NCBI GenBank assembly: GCA_964036045.1
Contig: OZ038383.1
Coordinates: 6,278,430-6,342,429, forward strand
Direction of reading: 5' to 3'
DNA from: Eutreptiella sp. 'Long Island Sound 2002'
Lineage: Eukaryota > Euglenozoa > Euglenophyceae > Eutreptiales > Eutreptiaceae
DNA length: 64,000 nucleotides
In this document: in pieces, positions 1-10,090 of the stretch
Layout: each line of letters opens with the position of its first letter
Numbering within the stretch: position 1 is the stretch's first letter
Position numbers and translations under genes: made by a program
The notes under the pieces: model-generated
The model's database searches: none
The model's input: only the letters and a program-made list of their open reading frames with translations
Told to the model about the DNA's origin: nothing

Positions 1-265
1 ACGGCCTAAAACATGCTTTACATACCTTGGATGGTCATTTTAAGTGATCACAATATCAAAAAAACAAGTTTCAAAAACTTCGATTTTTGAGCTGCCCAGG
101 GTGAAAAACTGCATGAGCAGGTTGTGTACCAATCCCTTGGGAGACCCCCCCCCCCGTGGGGCCAATACCCAAAAAGGGCGGAAAACACGTAACTACGGCC
201 TAAAACATGCTTTACATACCTTGGATGGTCATTTTAGGTGATGACAACATCAAAAAAACAAATTT
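1..265 (+). repeat. Dispersed satellite S, block 1
   Basis: About 1.4 units of a ~185-bp repeat. Landmarks are 'CATACCTTGGATGGTCATTT', an A-rich stretch, 'GAGCTGCCCAGGGTGAAAAA', 'GTTGTGTACCAATCCCTTGG' and a run of 10 or more C. The same unit recurs near 0.9-1.35, 19.8-20.0, 39.8-40.8, 52.5-52.75 (inverted) and 54.7-55.1 kb. Confidence 0.85.
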
Positions 266-431
266 CGAAAAATCTATTGCCTTCGGCAGTGCACCTCCAA
301 GAGAGGTTGACAGTCAGCCAAGCAGTCCCTGAGCCAGGCCAGCAGTCAGTCAGACAGAAACACACAGTTTGAGTTTTTTGTCAGTGGCAGACACGGCCCA
401 AAGTAGTGGGGACACCTTTTATCCTGGTATC

Positions 432-502
432 CAGCAGTGGCCGAATGGTAATGCAGCGCGCTGCGGACTTTTTGGTCGGCGGTTTGAACCCTGGTCGGCC
501 GA
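432..502 (+). other. tRNA-like sequence (SINE head or tRNA pseudogene)
   Basis: It has an A-box-like TGGCCGAATGG (438-448) and a B-box-like GGTTTGAACCC (481-491) at tRNA spacing, so it resembles a pol III internal promoter. I could not fold a convincing acceptor stem, so a functional tRNA is unlikely. It faces a second tRNA-like sequence on the other strand, across a GCC-rich spacer. Confidence 0.5.
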
Positions 503-540
503 TTATGCCGCTGCCGCCGCCGCCGACGCCGAAAACAGTG

Positions 541-610
541 ATCCCACCTGGGTTCAAACCAACGACCATTAGCGCTGATACCTGCTGCGCTACCATTGGA
601 CCACCAGGTG
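541..610 (-). other. tRNA-like sequence, inverted partner
   Basis: On the minus strand an A-box-like TGGTCCAATGG (603-593) is followed by a B-box-like GGTTTGAACCC (560-550). It is oriented towards the tRNA-like sequence at 432-502, so the two form a converging pair about 40 bp apart. No clear acceptor stem is visible. A tRNA-derived SINE or pseudogene is the likeliest reading. Confidence 0.5.
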
Positions 611-649
611 TGTCTGAGCGATATGGTTCCCGACTGCTTGGAGCCTTCT

Positions 650-905
650 GAGCGAAAACTTTTGAGCCCCCCCCCCCACCCAAAACCCACCCCCCCTCAA
701 AAAAGTGATATCCAGTTTTAGGGGATATAGGCCTCAGAATCAAAAAATCCCTTGGGGGATGGTCTTATTGGGCAAAATAATGATTTTACAAGGGGTTGGA
801 CATCAAATATCATGCCTTGGGGTATGCTACGCGAATGACCCCAAAAAGAGGGGGTATACGGCGCCCGCGCTTGCGCTTGATCTAACAACCTCTCTTCGAG
901 GTGAC
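650..905 (+). repeat. Dispersed repeat R, partial copy
   Basis: It matches the 3' part of the R copies that end near 1,965 and 55,690: a poly-C tract, 'ATAATGATTTTACA', a stretch around 'GGGGTATGCTACGCGAATGA', and the terminal TGATCTAACAACCTC followed by GAGGTGA. The last ~20 bp can form a small hairpin (ACCTC/GAGGT). Confidence 0.7.
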
Positions 906-1345
906 TTGCATTTTTGAGCACTCCAAGGTGAAAAATTGCATTAGCAGGTTGTGTACCAATCCCTCCCCCCCGCGACCTAATACCCAAATAGGATGAAAAA
1001 CACGTAAATACAGCCTAAAACATGCTTTACATAGTTGGGTGGTCATTTGGGTGATCACAATATCAAAGAAATAAGTTTCGAAAACTTGCATTTTTGAGCT
1101 CTCCACGTTGAAAAAATGCATAAGCAAGTTGTGTACCAATCCCATGCGAGCCCCCCCCCCCCTGTGCGGCCAATACCCAAATAGGATGAAAATCATGTAA
1201 ATACAGCCTAAAACATGCTTTACATACCTTGGATGGTCATAATGTGTGGTCGCAATGTCAAAAAAGTAAGTTTGGAAAAATTGGATTTTTGAGCTATCCA
1301 CAGTGAAAAACTGCATGAGCAGGTTGTGTACCGGCCCATTCACTA
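905..1345 (+). repeat. Dispersed satellite S, block 2
   Basis: A little over two units of the S repeat, diverged from one another. The minus strand stays open across 882-1370 and encodes repeated peptides of the type 'LVHNLLMQFF', because the unit length preserves frame. I read this as a by-product of the tandem structure rather than as a gene. Confidence 0.8.
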
Positions 1346-1965
1346 GGCCATTATTGGTGGAAATGGCCATTTCGCGTCTTTGGCACGGGCATTTGACCGG
1401 CCCTCGGCAAGGCTACAGACTGCAAAGAACGTCCTTAGATATCCTAGTAGGCATATACTGTCACAACATCGCCACTCACACCCCTCAAAGTGGATACCAC
1501 GGGGTCACTGAGGTCGCCAAAACCGCCAACATAGCAAAAATGGCTGAAGAGTGCATAAACTGCATCAGCGCCCGTCCCACTCCGCCCCATACAAACCCTG
1601 TAGAGTCAGGACCCGAAAACACTTTTTCGGCTCAAAATCGAAAAAAACCAAAAGATTCATGATTTTCGACCAAACAAAATGGGGGTCATTTCTTCGACAT
1701 TTTTGACCCCCCCCCCTCCCTCAAAAGCCCAAAAAGTGGGTTTCAAGTGTGGGGGGGTCTGGATGGGTCCGGACCAAACACTCATTGGGGGATGTGTTTA
1801 TTGGACAAAATAATGATTTTACATGGGGTTAAACTAACAATTCAACCCCTTTGGGTAGTGTACGCGAATAGGCTCAAAAAGGCCCAAAAGGGGGGGGTAT
1901 GTGGCGTTTTCCCCTATATACGGGCCTGCGTGGCTTTGATCTAACAACCTCTGCGAGGTGATTCA
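1345..1965 (+). repeat. Dispersed repeat R, full copy 1
   Basis: About 620 bp, closely matching 55,108-55,690, with the first part also found inverted near 52.33-52.48 kb. Landmarks are 'GGCCATTATTGGTGGAAA', 'GTCACTGAGGTCGCCAAAAC', a poly-C run near 1,710 and the end motif TGATCTAACAACCTC. No coding potential and no terminal inverted repeats are evident. It follows S units directly, so S and R travel together. Confidence 0.75.
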
Positions 1966-2137
1966 GTAAAACGGAGCAAAATGTAGTAAAAAAAGTTCGT
2001 TTGAAGACATTTTGACGCAGTTTTGCTTGAATTTGCACAAATCGTTTTTACAACATTACACAAATGTGACCGGAAAGCAAAACGTTTGGGCGGGGGGGGG
2101 TGGCACAACAATAAACCTCTCCCTCAGATTCAAAGGC

Positions 2138-2419
2138 TCACCTCGAACCGAAAGGACCAGATATGACTTGCGTGAAGTGGAGCAACCTTCGGTCCTTGGC
2201 TCCTGCGCGAACGATGTCAGGCATCGTCAAGATCTCATTCCAAACGGGATGGTTGGTGGGCAGGTGGGCAGTGGTTTCCCGGGTCACCCCATCCATCTTC
2301 AAGCGCACCAGGGGATTGGCGCCAACGCTGCAGATCAGATCCAATGCATCTTTGACGTAGACACGGAACCCGTCGCCTGTCGAGGCTGAGGCGATGAAAC
2401 ATTCAAAAGACAGATGCAC
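2138..2419 (-). CDS. Probable exon of a C2-domain protein
   Basis: The 93-codon open frame reads like the core of a C2 domain, a membrane- or Ca2+-binding beta-sandwich. It has FRVYVKDALDL (a C2 beta-strand with the usual 'A-x-DL'), then ANPLVRLKMDG, TRETTAH and NHPVWNEIL, matching the family pattern 'dPyv-l-v-g ... kT ... NPvWNE'. The first Ca2+-binding loop aspartates are not all conserved, so Ca2+ dependence is doubtful. Only one domain's worth is visible. The flanks are repeats and homopolymers and I cannot place splice sites with certainty. It may be an isolated exon of a host gene or a decayed fragment. Confidence 0.5.
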   Translation of the reverse strand: MHLSFECFIASASTGDGFRVYVKDALDLICSVGANPLVRLKMDGVTRETTAHLPTNHPVWNEILTMPDIVRAGAKDRRLLHFTQVISGPFGSR

Positions 2420-2429
2420 AACATTGAAA

Positions 2430-4020
2430 CTCGATCAAGTTTGTGTCTAGTGTATTCATAAAATTGATGTTGAACTTATGGCTACTTGTTTCGAAATCCT
2501 CATTTGGAACCAAAAGGAGAAATAAAACCTAAATATAAGAAACTTATTGAACCCAGACAGTAAAAACAACGAAACAAAACTGCACAGCACTTGTGAAGTG
2601 CAGCATGAAAACCAGAGGGGTGCACAACGGTCGATGCGGTGCTCGCAATCTATTGGAAGTGAGGAATCAACGCCACTCATGTGTCATTCTGCTGTTGTTG
2701 CGCGTGCTCAGTGGAGCTTGCTTTGTTGTTGGAGTGTCTCACTTCGCGAACGGAACAGTATCGCACGCCTGTGGACACCCCTACCTCCCTTGTCACCTTC
2801 CCACTACCCCTGGCAGCCATACCGGGAAGTTTGTGAACGGATTGGAGTCCCTTCTTCGCTGCAGAAGAGGGTAAGCACGCGTTCTATGCTCCTGGACCCA
2901 GAGAATCCCCTGCAATGAACCCCACACTTCACCTCTCCCTAACGCGTCCACATCTTTCACGCGTCCAGATCTTTTGTTAATGACGGTTTGGGGGGGGGGG
3001 GGCATTGGGACCGCAAAATCACGGTTGGGTGATGGTGGTGCCGGATCACCGAGGCACCCCCTCACTGTCCTACCCAATCTTGCACATGCACACAGGGGAC
3101 CATTGCAGCGGTCGCTTCCATCCGGGCATCGTGTGAGCCACGAGGGGGGGGTTCAATTCAGTTCCGGACCCCCAACTCACGTGGCGTCCAGAGGGGGGGG
3201 TGAGACCTAGATTATGAGAGAGATATTGCACTGAAGAGAGAGAATCAGTAACAGAGCAGCAAAAGCAGAATGAGGTAATGCACTCCTCAGCATGGCATAA
3301 GTGCATCTTTATTCTCTATGCCATGCCTGGTTGAACCTCAGAAAAACAGGCAGTACAGACATCAGACCAGGCGTTCCTGGTTGTCACAACAGCTGACCTG
3401 TACATTCAGAAGGGGGGGGGGGGCAAATTTTGCCCTTTTGCGTTTTGGGGGCATTTTGGAATTCCCTGTTTCATTTTGATACGCAGCTCCGGGGGTAAAA
3501 TCTCCTTTTATCATTCTGCACAAATTGGGGAAAATGGGAAAAATGGGGTATTTCTGTGCCCCGGTCCACAGAGGCCAAACAAAAGTTCCGGGCGCCGCTG
3601 GTGCCCAAGGTGGTCGTTCCCTGTTATTCACCGTGTGGGTGGGTTGCGGGGTCCTGAGGCGGGGGGGAGGGGATTCAGGCCTGATGCGGAAGACCCCGCT
3701 GTGGTGTGAGCTGGGCACTGTCCAGCTGCTAAGCATTGTGTAGATGGATGTTGGAGATTGCTGTACAGGCACGTGAGAGTGGTACTCCACCTACTGCGCC
3801 CCCCCCCCCCCGCCCCCTCCGGACACCCGCCAACCTCATAAATACCACACAGTTGCAGATTGTCACATGGAGGGCTAGGCACCAAATGTTTGAACGTGCA
3901 ACTGGAGGGTTGTGGTGCATCCTGCCGCAGTGACAGCGCGGATCAAAAAGTTGGGGGTCAGGCGGCAACAGCTGAGGAGGCGCAGACGAACGACGGCGCT
4001 GTGCCCCCTCCCCCCCCCCT
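2430..4020. other. No recognisable gene
   Basis: I see only short, low-complexity frames on both strands, with several runs of 8-13 G or C (for example near 2,990, 3,150, 3,410 and 3,800). Nothing here resembles a known domain. Confidence 0.5.
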
Positions 4021-4026
4021 CCGCCC

Positions 4027-4467
4027 TCACTTTCTCCCCTGCACCTCCCCGCCGCTCCTCGCCCACGGCCCCCGAATCACGCTTGTCGGGGAAAGCGACA
4101 ACGGGTTGTTGCAGAACAGCTCTGGGCAAGTAAATTGCACGCCACACATGGCTGATGCAACCAGACACGGGCGGCTGCAAGCAACGCATACCCTTTCCTT
4201 TGGCGTCTTTATCTTTATCACCATGCGCTTTGTCGCTTTGCGCTTGGGCGGCTGACGGAAAACCAAGTATCGCAGGATGTAGTTGTTGAACACAACGTGA
4301 CAACACACACACCGCGCAAGAGAGGGTTGGTGCGCTTGCAACTCCCGAACCCAGGCATGCCCTGAAAGCGGGGATCCCCCCTTGAAATAACAGATTGCTG
4401 AATCGCAAACGGTCCTGTCAGCCACCAACGGCGTGCCAACCGTCTTGTAACTGCCAGACCTTGTCAC
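4027..4467 (-). CDS. Cys-rich open frame, possible exon
   Basis: A 146-codon minus-strand frame with protein-like composition in its central part. It has a cluster CVCCHVVFNNYILRY, a basic stretch PKRKATKRMVIKIK, and then CVACSRPC and FTCPELFC. The paired CxxC motifs suggest zinc binding, but the spacing matches no family I recognise. The N-terminal end has no clear splice acceptor or promoter, and the C-terminal end runs into low complexity. It could be an exon of the same host locus as the fragment at 2.1-2.4 kb, but nothing proves this. Confidence 0.3.
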   Translation of the reverse strand: MTRSGSYKTVGTPLVADRTVCDSAICYFKGGSPLSGHAWVRELQAHQPSLARCVCCHVVFNNYILRYLVFRQPPKRKATKRMVIKIKTPKERVCVACSRPCLVASAMCGVQFTCPELFCNNPLSLSPTSVIRGPWARSGGEVQGRK

Positions 4468-4729
4468 TCAACCGCTTTTCCAACCGCCAATAAGAGCTTT
4501 TTTCCAATAGCTCACGTGCAGCGTCCCATCCCCTTCAGCGCATCCATGCCTGAAAACCTGAAAACCTGCACACTCAGCACTCAGCAGCCAGGAGACTGCG
4601 ATTTCAGAGAAAAGTCAGCACCGACGAACTATCAAACATCGCTAGAACTGGTCCGCAGGGACAATCTCCGACCTTGCGGATCCATGTTGACCACTGTAGG
4701 CGCACGCGACCAACCTGCGCCAAAACTCA

Positions 4730-4965
4730 CTACAGCGCACTTAGACTGCGCCGGGGCGAAGCCCATGTGCGCCGCATGCGCTCACGCGCAGTTCCACTGC
4801 GCCGCACTCCACTGCACTACAGCGCAGTTCGACTGCGCCGGGGCTAAGTCGGAATGCGCAGCATCGCCCCGGCGCAATTCCACTGCGGTGCAATGCACTG
4901 CACTACAGCGCAGTTCGACTGCGCCGGGCGAAGTTCCGGTGCGCCGCATGCGCCCCGGTTCCACT
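4730..4965 (+). repeat. GC-rich degenerate tandem repeat
   Basis: Three or more imperfect copies of a module containing ACTACAGCGCAGTTCGACTG and GCGCCGGGGC lie near 4,735, 4,810 and 4,905. Many sub-motifs are themselves inverted (GCAGT/ACTGC). It leads directly into the hairpin array. Confidence 0.65.
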
Positions 4966-4970
4966 GCGCT

Positions 4971-5310
4971 GCACAGGGATGTCGCGCGCTCGGTATTAAA
5001 GCGGCGTGCGCTTTAATACCGAGCGCGCGACACCGCTGCTGTGCTGCGTGATCTTGCTGTAAAATACAGCTCTCGGCGCAGCACAGGGATGTCGCGCGCT
5101 CAGTATGAAAGCGCATGCTGGGCTGAGTGCGCTTCAATGCCGAGCGCGCGCTGCTGTGCTGCGTGAGCTTGCTGTAAAATACCACTCGGCGCGCGCAGCA
5201 CAGGGATGTCGTGCGCTCGGTACTAGAGCGCACGCTGGGCTGAGTGCGCTTTAATACCGAGCGCGCGACAAGCTGCTGTGCTGCTGTAAAATACCGCTCG
5301 GCACCAGGGC
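4971..5310. repeat. Array of three long hairpins
   Basis: The first hairpin has perfect 23-bp arms at 4,980-5,002 and 5,010-5,032 around a 7-nt loop. It is extended by pairing of GCACAG with CTGTGC. Two diverged copies follow at about 5,080-5,165 and 5,195-5,285, each opening with GCACAGGGATGTCG and separated by a motif CTGTAAAATAC. All arms contain GCGCTCGGTA-like sequence. A transcript of either strand would fold into three consecutive hairpins. Confidence 0.85.
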
Positions 5311-6715
5311 GCATGCGGCGCACTGAAGGCCAATTAGTCGGTCCTTCGTCATCACCACAAACGAGTGTTTCAGTGCGGCACACTTAGACCAGACGCGCCA
5401 CGCCACCACCATCAACCGCTCACGCTGGTACAACAACAAGCGATCTCAAGTCAAGTGAGACTCGTCCGCGGGCAGACAAAAAAAATGGACGCAACCTCCG
5501 GAAAATTGACGGTGTTTGACAACCCCATCCACCAACAGCTGCAGAAACCTGCGGGGGGGAATCCGTTCACCGGGGGTTTGGGCAGGCAATTGTGCTCCTT
5601 GCTGGTCCTCTATGCAGCGGGGGCATTGTTCACCTGCACTCTCGGGCTGCAGGGACACTGGCCTGGCACGCGCCTAAAGCCCCCCCGCCGAACCGCTTGC
5701 GGCCAGAAGTATTCCATTTGTGCTCCTGCGATGGTATTCACCATGCCTGTACCATCCCAGAGCCTAATTTGGAGACCCGTATGTTTGACTCGTTAGACAC
5801 GGGAGCGGGTGACATTTTCTTCCGCCCCAACCGCTTTTGTCTGCCGCAAACGGCCCACCAACCGTTTTGCAACCGCTGGACCCTGCCCACGAACCAATTT
5901 TTCAACCACCAGTAACCGCTTTTGGCAACCACTTTTGAAAACCCCCTTCAGCCCCCTGACCCCTGACCCTAAAGTGGGGCCCTTCAGTGCGACAACCTTT
6001 GGCTTCCATAAGGGTGTGTGTGTGCATTGTGGCCCCCAATCATGTCAACCATGATGAGTAGACCGGCAAATGTTTGCGCACGCGCGCTTTGACCGCGTCC
6101 TTGCATTCTTGGACCCACACACATGGGGCCTTACTGTGTCCAGACTGCTGGAAGATCGCTAGCATCCGACCTCAGGACCGCATGCAAACGCCCAGAAACA
6201 CGTTACCTTGCAACTACAAGTGTAAGTAGCCAACTCTCTACAGCCAGGTGAAACTGGAACCTCTAGAAGCACGAAATCCAAAGCACAGGCGCAGACTACA
6301 CTAATGTAATTCTCCATGTTTCAATATTTCAGAATCCATCTTGGTTTGGGCACGAACTGCGTGCGCGGTGTTCAGGGGAGGCTGGCACCTGCCCTTGCCT
6401 TCTCCAACACCTTCATGTTTCTATTTAGGGTCGCGTACTTCTTCTGCAACTCAAGGTAGTCTAAAAGTAGAGCGCGACGAGGGGCAAGCATAGTGAAGCA
6501 CAACTACACACAATCGGGAAAATTTTGTTGCTATGCGAAGCGGTGTAGGAGACCAAATTGCCAAACCGTCAACCCGCGGCTCTACAAGCAGGCGACCTCT
6601 AGTGAATGATTGTTGAATGATCTGGATCAGTCATGAAATGCACACATTTTTGGAAGCAGCGTCACCCTGCCCTCTGCGGGAAGGACACATCAACATCGCG
6701 CATCCAACAACGCCT
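5311..6715. other. No recognisable gene
   Basis: Open frames exist on both strands (for example 5,365-5,796 plus and 5,446-5,658 minus) but none shows a domain, codon pattern or splice structure I can defend. The sequence is unique within the window. Confidence 0.45.
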
Positions 6716-6717
6716 CA

Positions 6718-6885
6718 CAACGATTCCATGCTATTGCGCCTAGCAACTTGCGGGAAAGAGCTCGGGTTTCAACCAAATATGGCCGCACTCGGAAAACGCA
6801 CAACGATTCCATGCTATTGCGCCCAGCAACTTGCGGGAGAGAGCTCGGGTTTCAACCAAATATGGCGGCACTCGGGAAACGCACA
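6718..6885 (+). repeat. 83-bp direct tandem duplication
   Basis: Two copies start at 6,718 and 6,801, both beginning CAACGATTCCATGCTATTGC and containing GCTCGGGTTTCAACCAAATA. They differ at a few positions. It overlaps the 3' end of the open frame at 6,852-7,375. Confidence 0.85.
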
Positions 6886-7375
6886 AATGCGTAGCACTCA
6901 CGCATTTTCGCAAACGGACACGTGCAAGCGCCGCGCCGGGAGCTTGAGGCAACAGTGGGCGCAATTTCTGGGCACCAGGGTCTGTCGGGATCAGGAGGAG
7001 GGGCCATGTTGAGGAGCGGCCATCGCAATGCAAGTCTGGCACGCAATAGCAGGCGGTACAAGGGCACCGCGAGAGCGACCGCCAGTAGACAGCCTGTGAC
7101 ATCAAAAGACAGGGATGGGGAGACCTCTAGAATGTCCTGCACAGCATTGTGCCAGAGCACTAATATAGAATGCATCTCCTGCAGCCACTCAGACAGGATG
7201 TCCCTGCACAAAATGCCGCGGGCTTCGACCTCCTGTAGCTGTATCATATCGGGGAAAAGTGTTGTCGTTGCCCTGGCCTCCGAGGCCTTCAAAGCAGCGA
7301 CTGCAAGCCAGTGCTCTTGCAGGTATGCCTCGTGCAGCAGGTCGGTGGCTGCCTGCATCTCCTGGCAAAGAAGAC
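6852..7375 (-). CDS. Possible exon: helical and membrane segment, unknown
   Basis: The minus-strand frame appears to begin after a splice acceptor (TCTTTGCCAG at about 7,375) with EMQAATDLLHEAYLQEHWLA. An alpha-helical, Glu/Leu/Ala-rich stretch then includes QLQEVEARG and LSEWLQEMHSILVLWHNAVQ. A hydrophobic segment follows (GCLLAVALAVPLYRLLL) that could span a membrane, then a Pro-rich tail. The first ~110 codons look protein-coding. The last part runs through the 83-bp duplication and is less convincing. I do not recognise a family. It could be the last exon of a host gene read towards lower coordinates. Confidence 0.4.
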
Positions 7376-7379
7376 AGCA

Positions 7380-7942
7380 GCAGTGAGCTAGACACGGAGG
7401 GCTGGGGCGGGACGGGGCACGCTGCAACCCGCCTGCCACTGTTGGTAAAAAGGTGGGAGAGGGCGGGTCGGAAGGGGGCGGTTCGGGGGATTTTGGGGGG
7501 GGTCTAATTAAGGTGAGCTACCCGAAGGTGTAGGTGCAACCTTTGGTACACTTCCCATGTTTACCACAGCCACACACCAAGATCGACTGGATTGCAACCA
7601 CTCAAAGCCAGATCACTTCAAAAAGGAGTGGGAATGAAAAATGATGCAAATTGGTGTAGAAAAGGAAAAGCGCTGTCAGGCACGGGATTGGGGGGGAACC
7701 AACATATACCTTAAAACGATCGCCAAATCGCACTGATCATCTTGAGGTAGGAAATGGTGGAGCAACCAGTTGTACAGAAACAATTCTCCCCTCACCAACC
7801 TCCAAAAACATTCATCCAACGCCTTCAGCCCTCTTCTTGTGGGCCTGCATGGTTGCTACTGCCTGGCCAGGAAGTGGCTAAGAAGTGGCTAGGAAGTGCA
7901 TGCTGCAGGCGTGCCGCAGGCATCACCGGGGAAGGACAATGT
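7380..7942. other. No gene seen; left flank of Chromo-I
   Basis: Unique sequence with a G-rich tract near 7,470-7,505. It ends in GCTGC at 7,943-7,947, which is duplicated on the other side of the element. Confidence 0.6.
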
Positions 7943-7947
7943 GCTGC
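7943..7947. repeat. Target-site duplication of Chromo-I, left
   Basis: GCTGC directly abuts the LTR at 7,948 and is repeated exactly at 18,650-18,654, next to the other LTR. A 5-bp duplication is normal for Ty3/gypsy integrases. Confidence 0.9.
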
Positions 7948-8479
7948 TGAAAGTGCTGCCCTGGGTCGTTGTGGGTGCCGGAGGGCTCGGGGCCGGCAAG
8001 ACCAGTGGGGCAGGCACGCGAGGAGTCTCCCTGGATGTTGTTATTGGGGGTAGAACCGGATACTCGGACACCAACAGAGGCGAGAGCAGCGACAACAGAA
8101 GCAAGGTCCATGCTGATTGTGGTCCGGCAGAAAATCCCAGTCTATGAAGAAAATTGATGCGAATTATTCTAAATACATCTGAGTGTCCAAAACTGTCTGA
8201 AAAGATTTAAATAATCCAATTATGTAAAAATGTTTGGCCGATCTGGCCCGCGAGCGCGCGTCAGCGGCAAATGGCGATTCCAGCTAAAGGAGCGGAACGC
8301 GGCGGATTTACGGGAAATGGACCGCGGAATCAAATCTGGCATATCAGAAATATATAGGAAATATCCTGTGACTGAGCTGCGAGGCGGCGGTTCCGCCGAA
8401 GCAAAGAAAATGACCAAAATGTAGCCAATCTGGGCAGAATGTCTGAAAATCTGAGCAGATGGGGCTAGCCGCACTTACA
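7948..8479 (-). repeat. 3' LTR of Chromo-I
   Basis: A 532-bp repeat of 18,118-18,649 with about five mismatches. On the minus strand it runs TGTAAGTG...CACTTTCA. It contains a copy of the gag start region (ATG at 8,111), because the gag frame begins inside the LTR. Confidence 0.95.
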
Positions 8480-8489
8480 CTCCCCCTCC
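8480..8489 (-). promoter_or_regulatory. Polypurine tract of Chromo-I
   Basis: The minus strand reads GGAGGGGGAG immediately before the 3' LTR. This is the expected plus-strand primer for reverse transcription. Confidence 0.85.
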
Positions 8490-10090
8490 AAAAACACACT
8501 GGGGTAAGTCCCAGAAAAACATAGAAATGTAGCCTTGATGAGGCGAAATCTGCTTGATCTGACCTGATTTGGGCTGAATTGGCACAAAATCAGGCTGGAT
8601 GAACCTGAAATGAGACAGAATGAGAAGTGACGAACAGTCCTCCGTGCAGTAAAACATTAGGTCAAGGGCTAAAAAGCATGTAAACGTATCGAGGATCGAT
8701 ACCAAACCATGCATTGGTTGAGAATGAGGTAGATTATTGGTGGATTGAGTGGGGGGATCAAGAATTGGAGTGACATCTCAGCGCTCTGGCACAGTTTCGC
8801 TGTCGCGGGCACGCTACGGTGTCCTCGCCGAACTCTACATCGTGTTATCCCGCTCTTCTCGTTCTGACAAGTGCAGCATGTGCTTCAGACTTGGCGCATC
8901 TGGTGGATGATCACATGATTCAGCAAAAATGAGAGTCAATTCCAGCAGAGATGAAGGAGATTAAACAATCACAGAGAGGAAAAATAAATACAAATGTAGT
9001 CTACAGACCCTAAGTGAACCACCGAAGGTAGAGATGTTCTTCTGTTCACTTAGATCTAAACAGATCTTCGAGGAATGATGGGAGATGACAAGGAAATCAA
9101 TCTAAATTGTCCTAACATGAGTAAATTCCCTGAGATGAAGGTGAAATGAAGCGGAATGTGTACAACTGAAACTACCAACACCTTCGTTTAGACTAAAGTT
9201 AATATATATTGTCGTTTATTCAGCTCAATTGTGCTTTCCGGCACGTTGGTTCGCGAGCATCAAACAGATTCTATCAAAATGTGGATCATGTGATGATGCA
9301 TCATGATGGGACATGCTGGCCCTGGATCCTTGGCATGTAACGCGCCGAAGGTTCACTGAAGGCGCTTTACTGACAGTATATAACTGAGAGACACCGAATT
9401 TACAGTGGCGGCGGTGTCAATCGACTTGGACAAGGCCAATCTTTCGATGGAGTCCCACAAGACACTTGGATTCACCATTCTCGACAGTTTCTGGTCGGAT
9501 TGAGCTCACATTGGCGTGTGCCAAAAATACAACGAAGCTTACGGACTTCAGAGGTTGCTTTTAGAAGTCCCTAGAGCTCCTATCTGAAGATTGTCTGAAC
9601 AATTGACGTCTTGGTTTCATACAACAGTGGCAGAATGATGGACAAACCTGAGAAATTCAAGGTAAATTTGAGGATCCTGGATCTGAATCTGGACTTTGGC
9701 GTTAGCATCACAGCAAATGAAGGTACGATCTGAGTTCCTGGCGTCGCATCTGGTGCAGCCAGTACTACAGGGGATACCTGTAGGGGTGAATGTCGCTGGC
9801 CAGCGTTTTGATTATGTACATTTGCTTCCATCTGCACGAGTAGCCAAATTCCAAAGATGCACAGACCAACAGAGACAAGATTACCCCGAATCTGCCTGAA
9901 TTAAGCCTGAGTTTGGTTTTTTCTGAACACGGCAGCACACTCCGTCAGCATATCTACGCCTTGTCTGCCGAACGGAGACCAAAGAAAAGTTGATTGACGT
10001 CAAATTATCAAACATTCGCAGTTCTCCACATCATGACATAAACAGAAAGAATGAACAGTGGATTGAGCGGAATGTGGTAGGATGGCTTCC
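8490..10090 (-). other. Non-coding 3' region of Chromo-I
   Basis: 1.6 kb between the pol stop codon and the polypurine tract without a credible open frame. It is AT-richer than the coding part. Its function is unknown. Confidence 0.7.

Noticed and set aside
882-1370. A 162-codon minus frame through satellite S
   Set aside because: The repeated peptide mirrors the satellite period, and other S blocks have stops in the same frame.
4516-5383. Overlapping Cys/Ala-rich frames on both strands
   Set aside because: They are translations of the GC-rich repeat and hairpin array.
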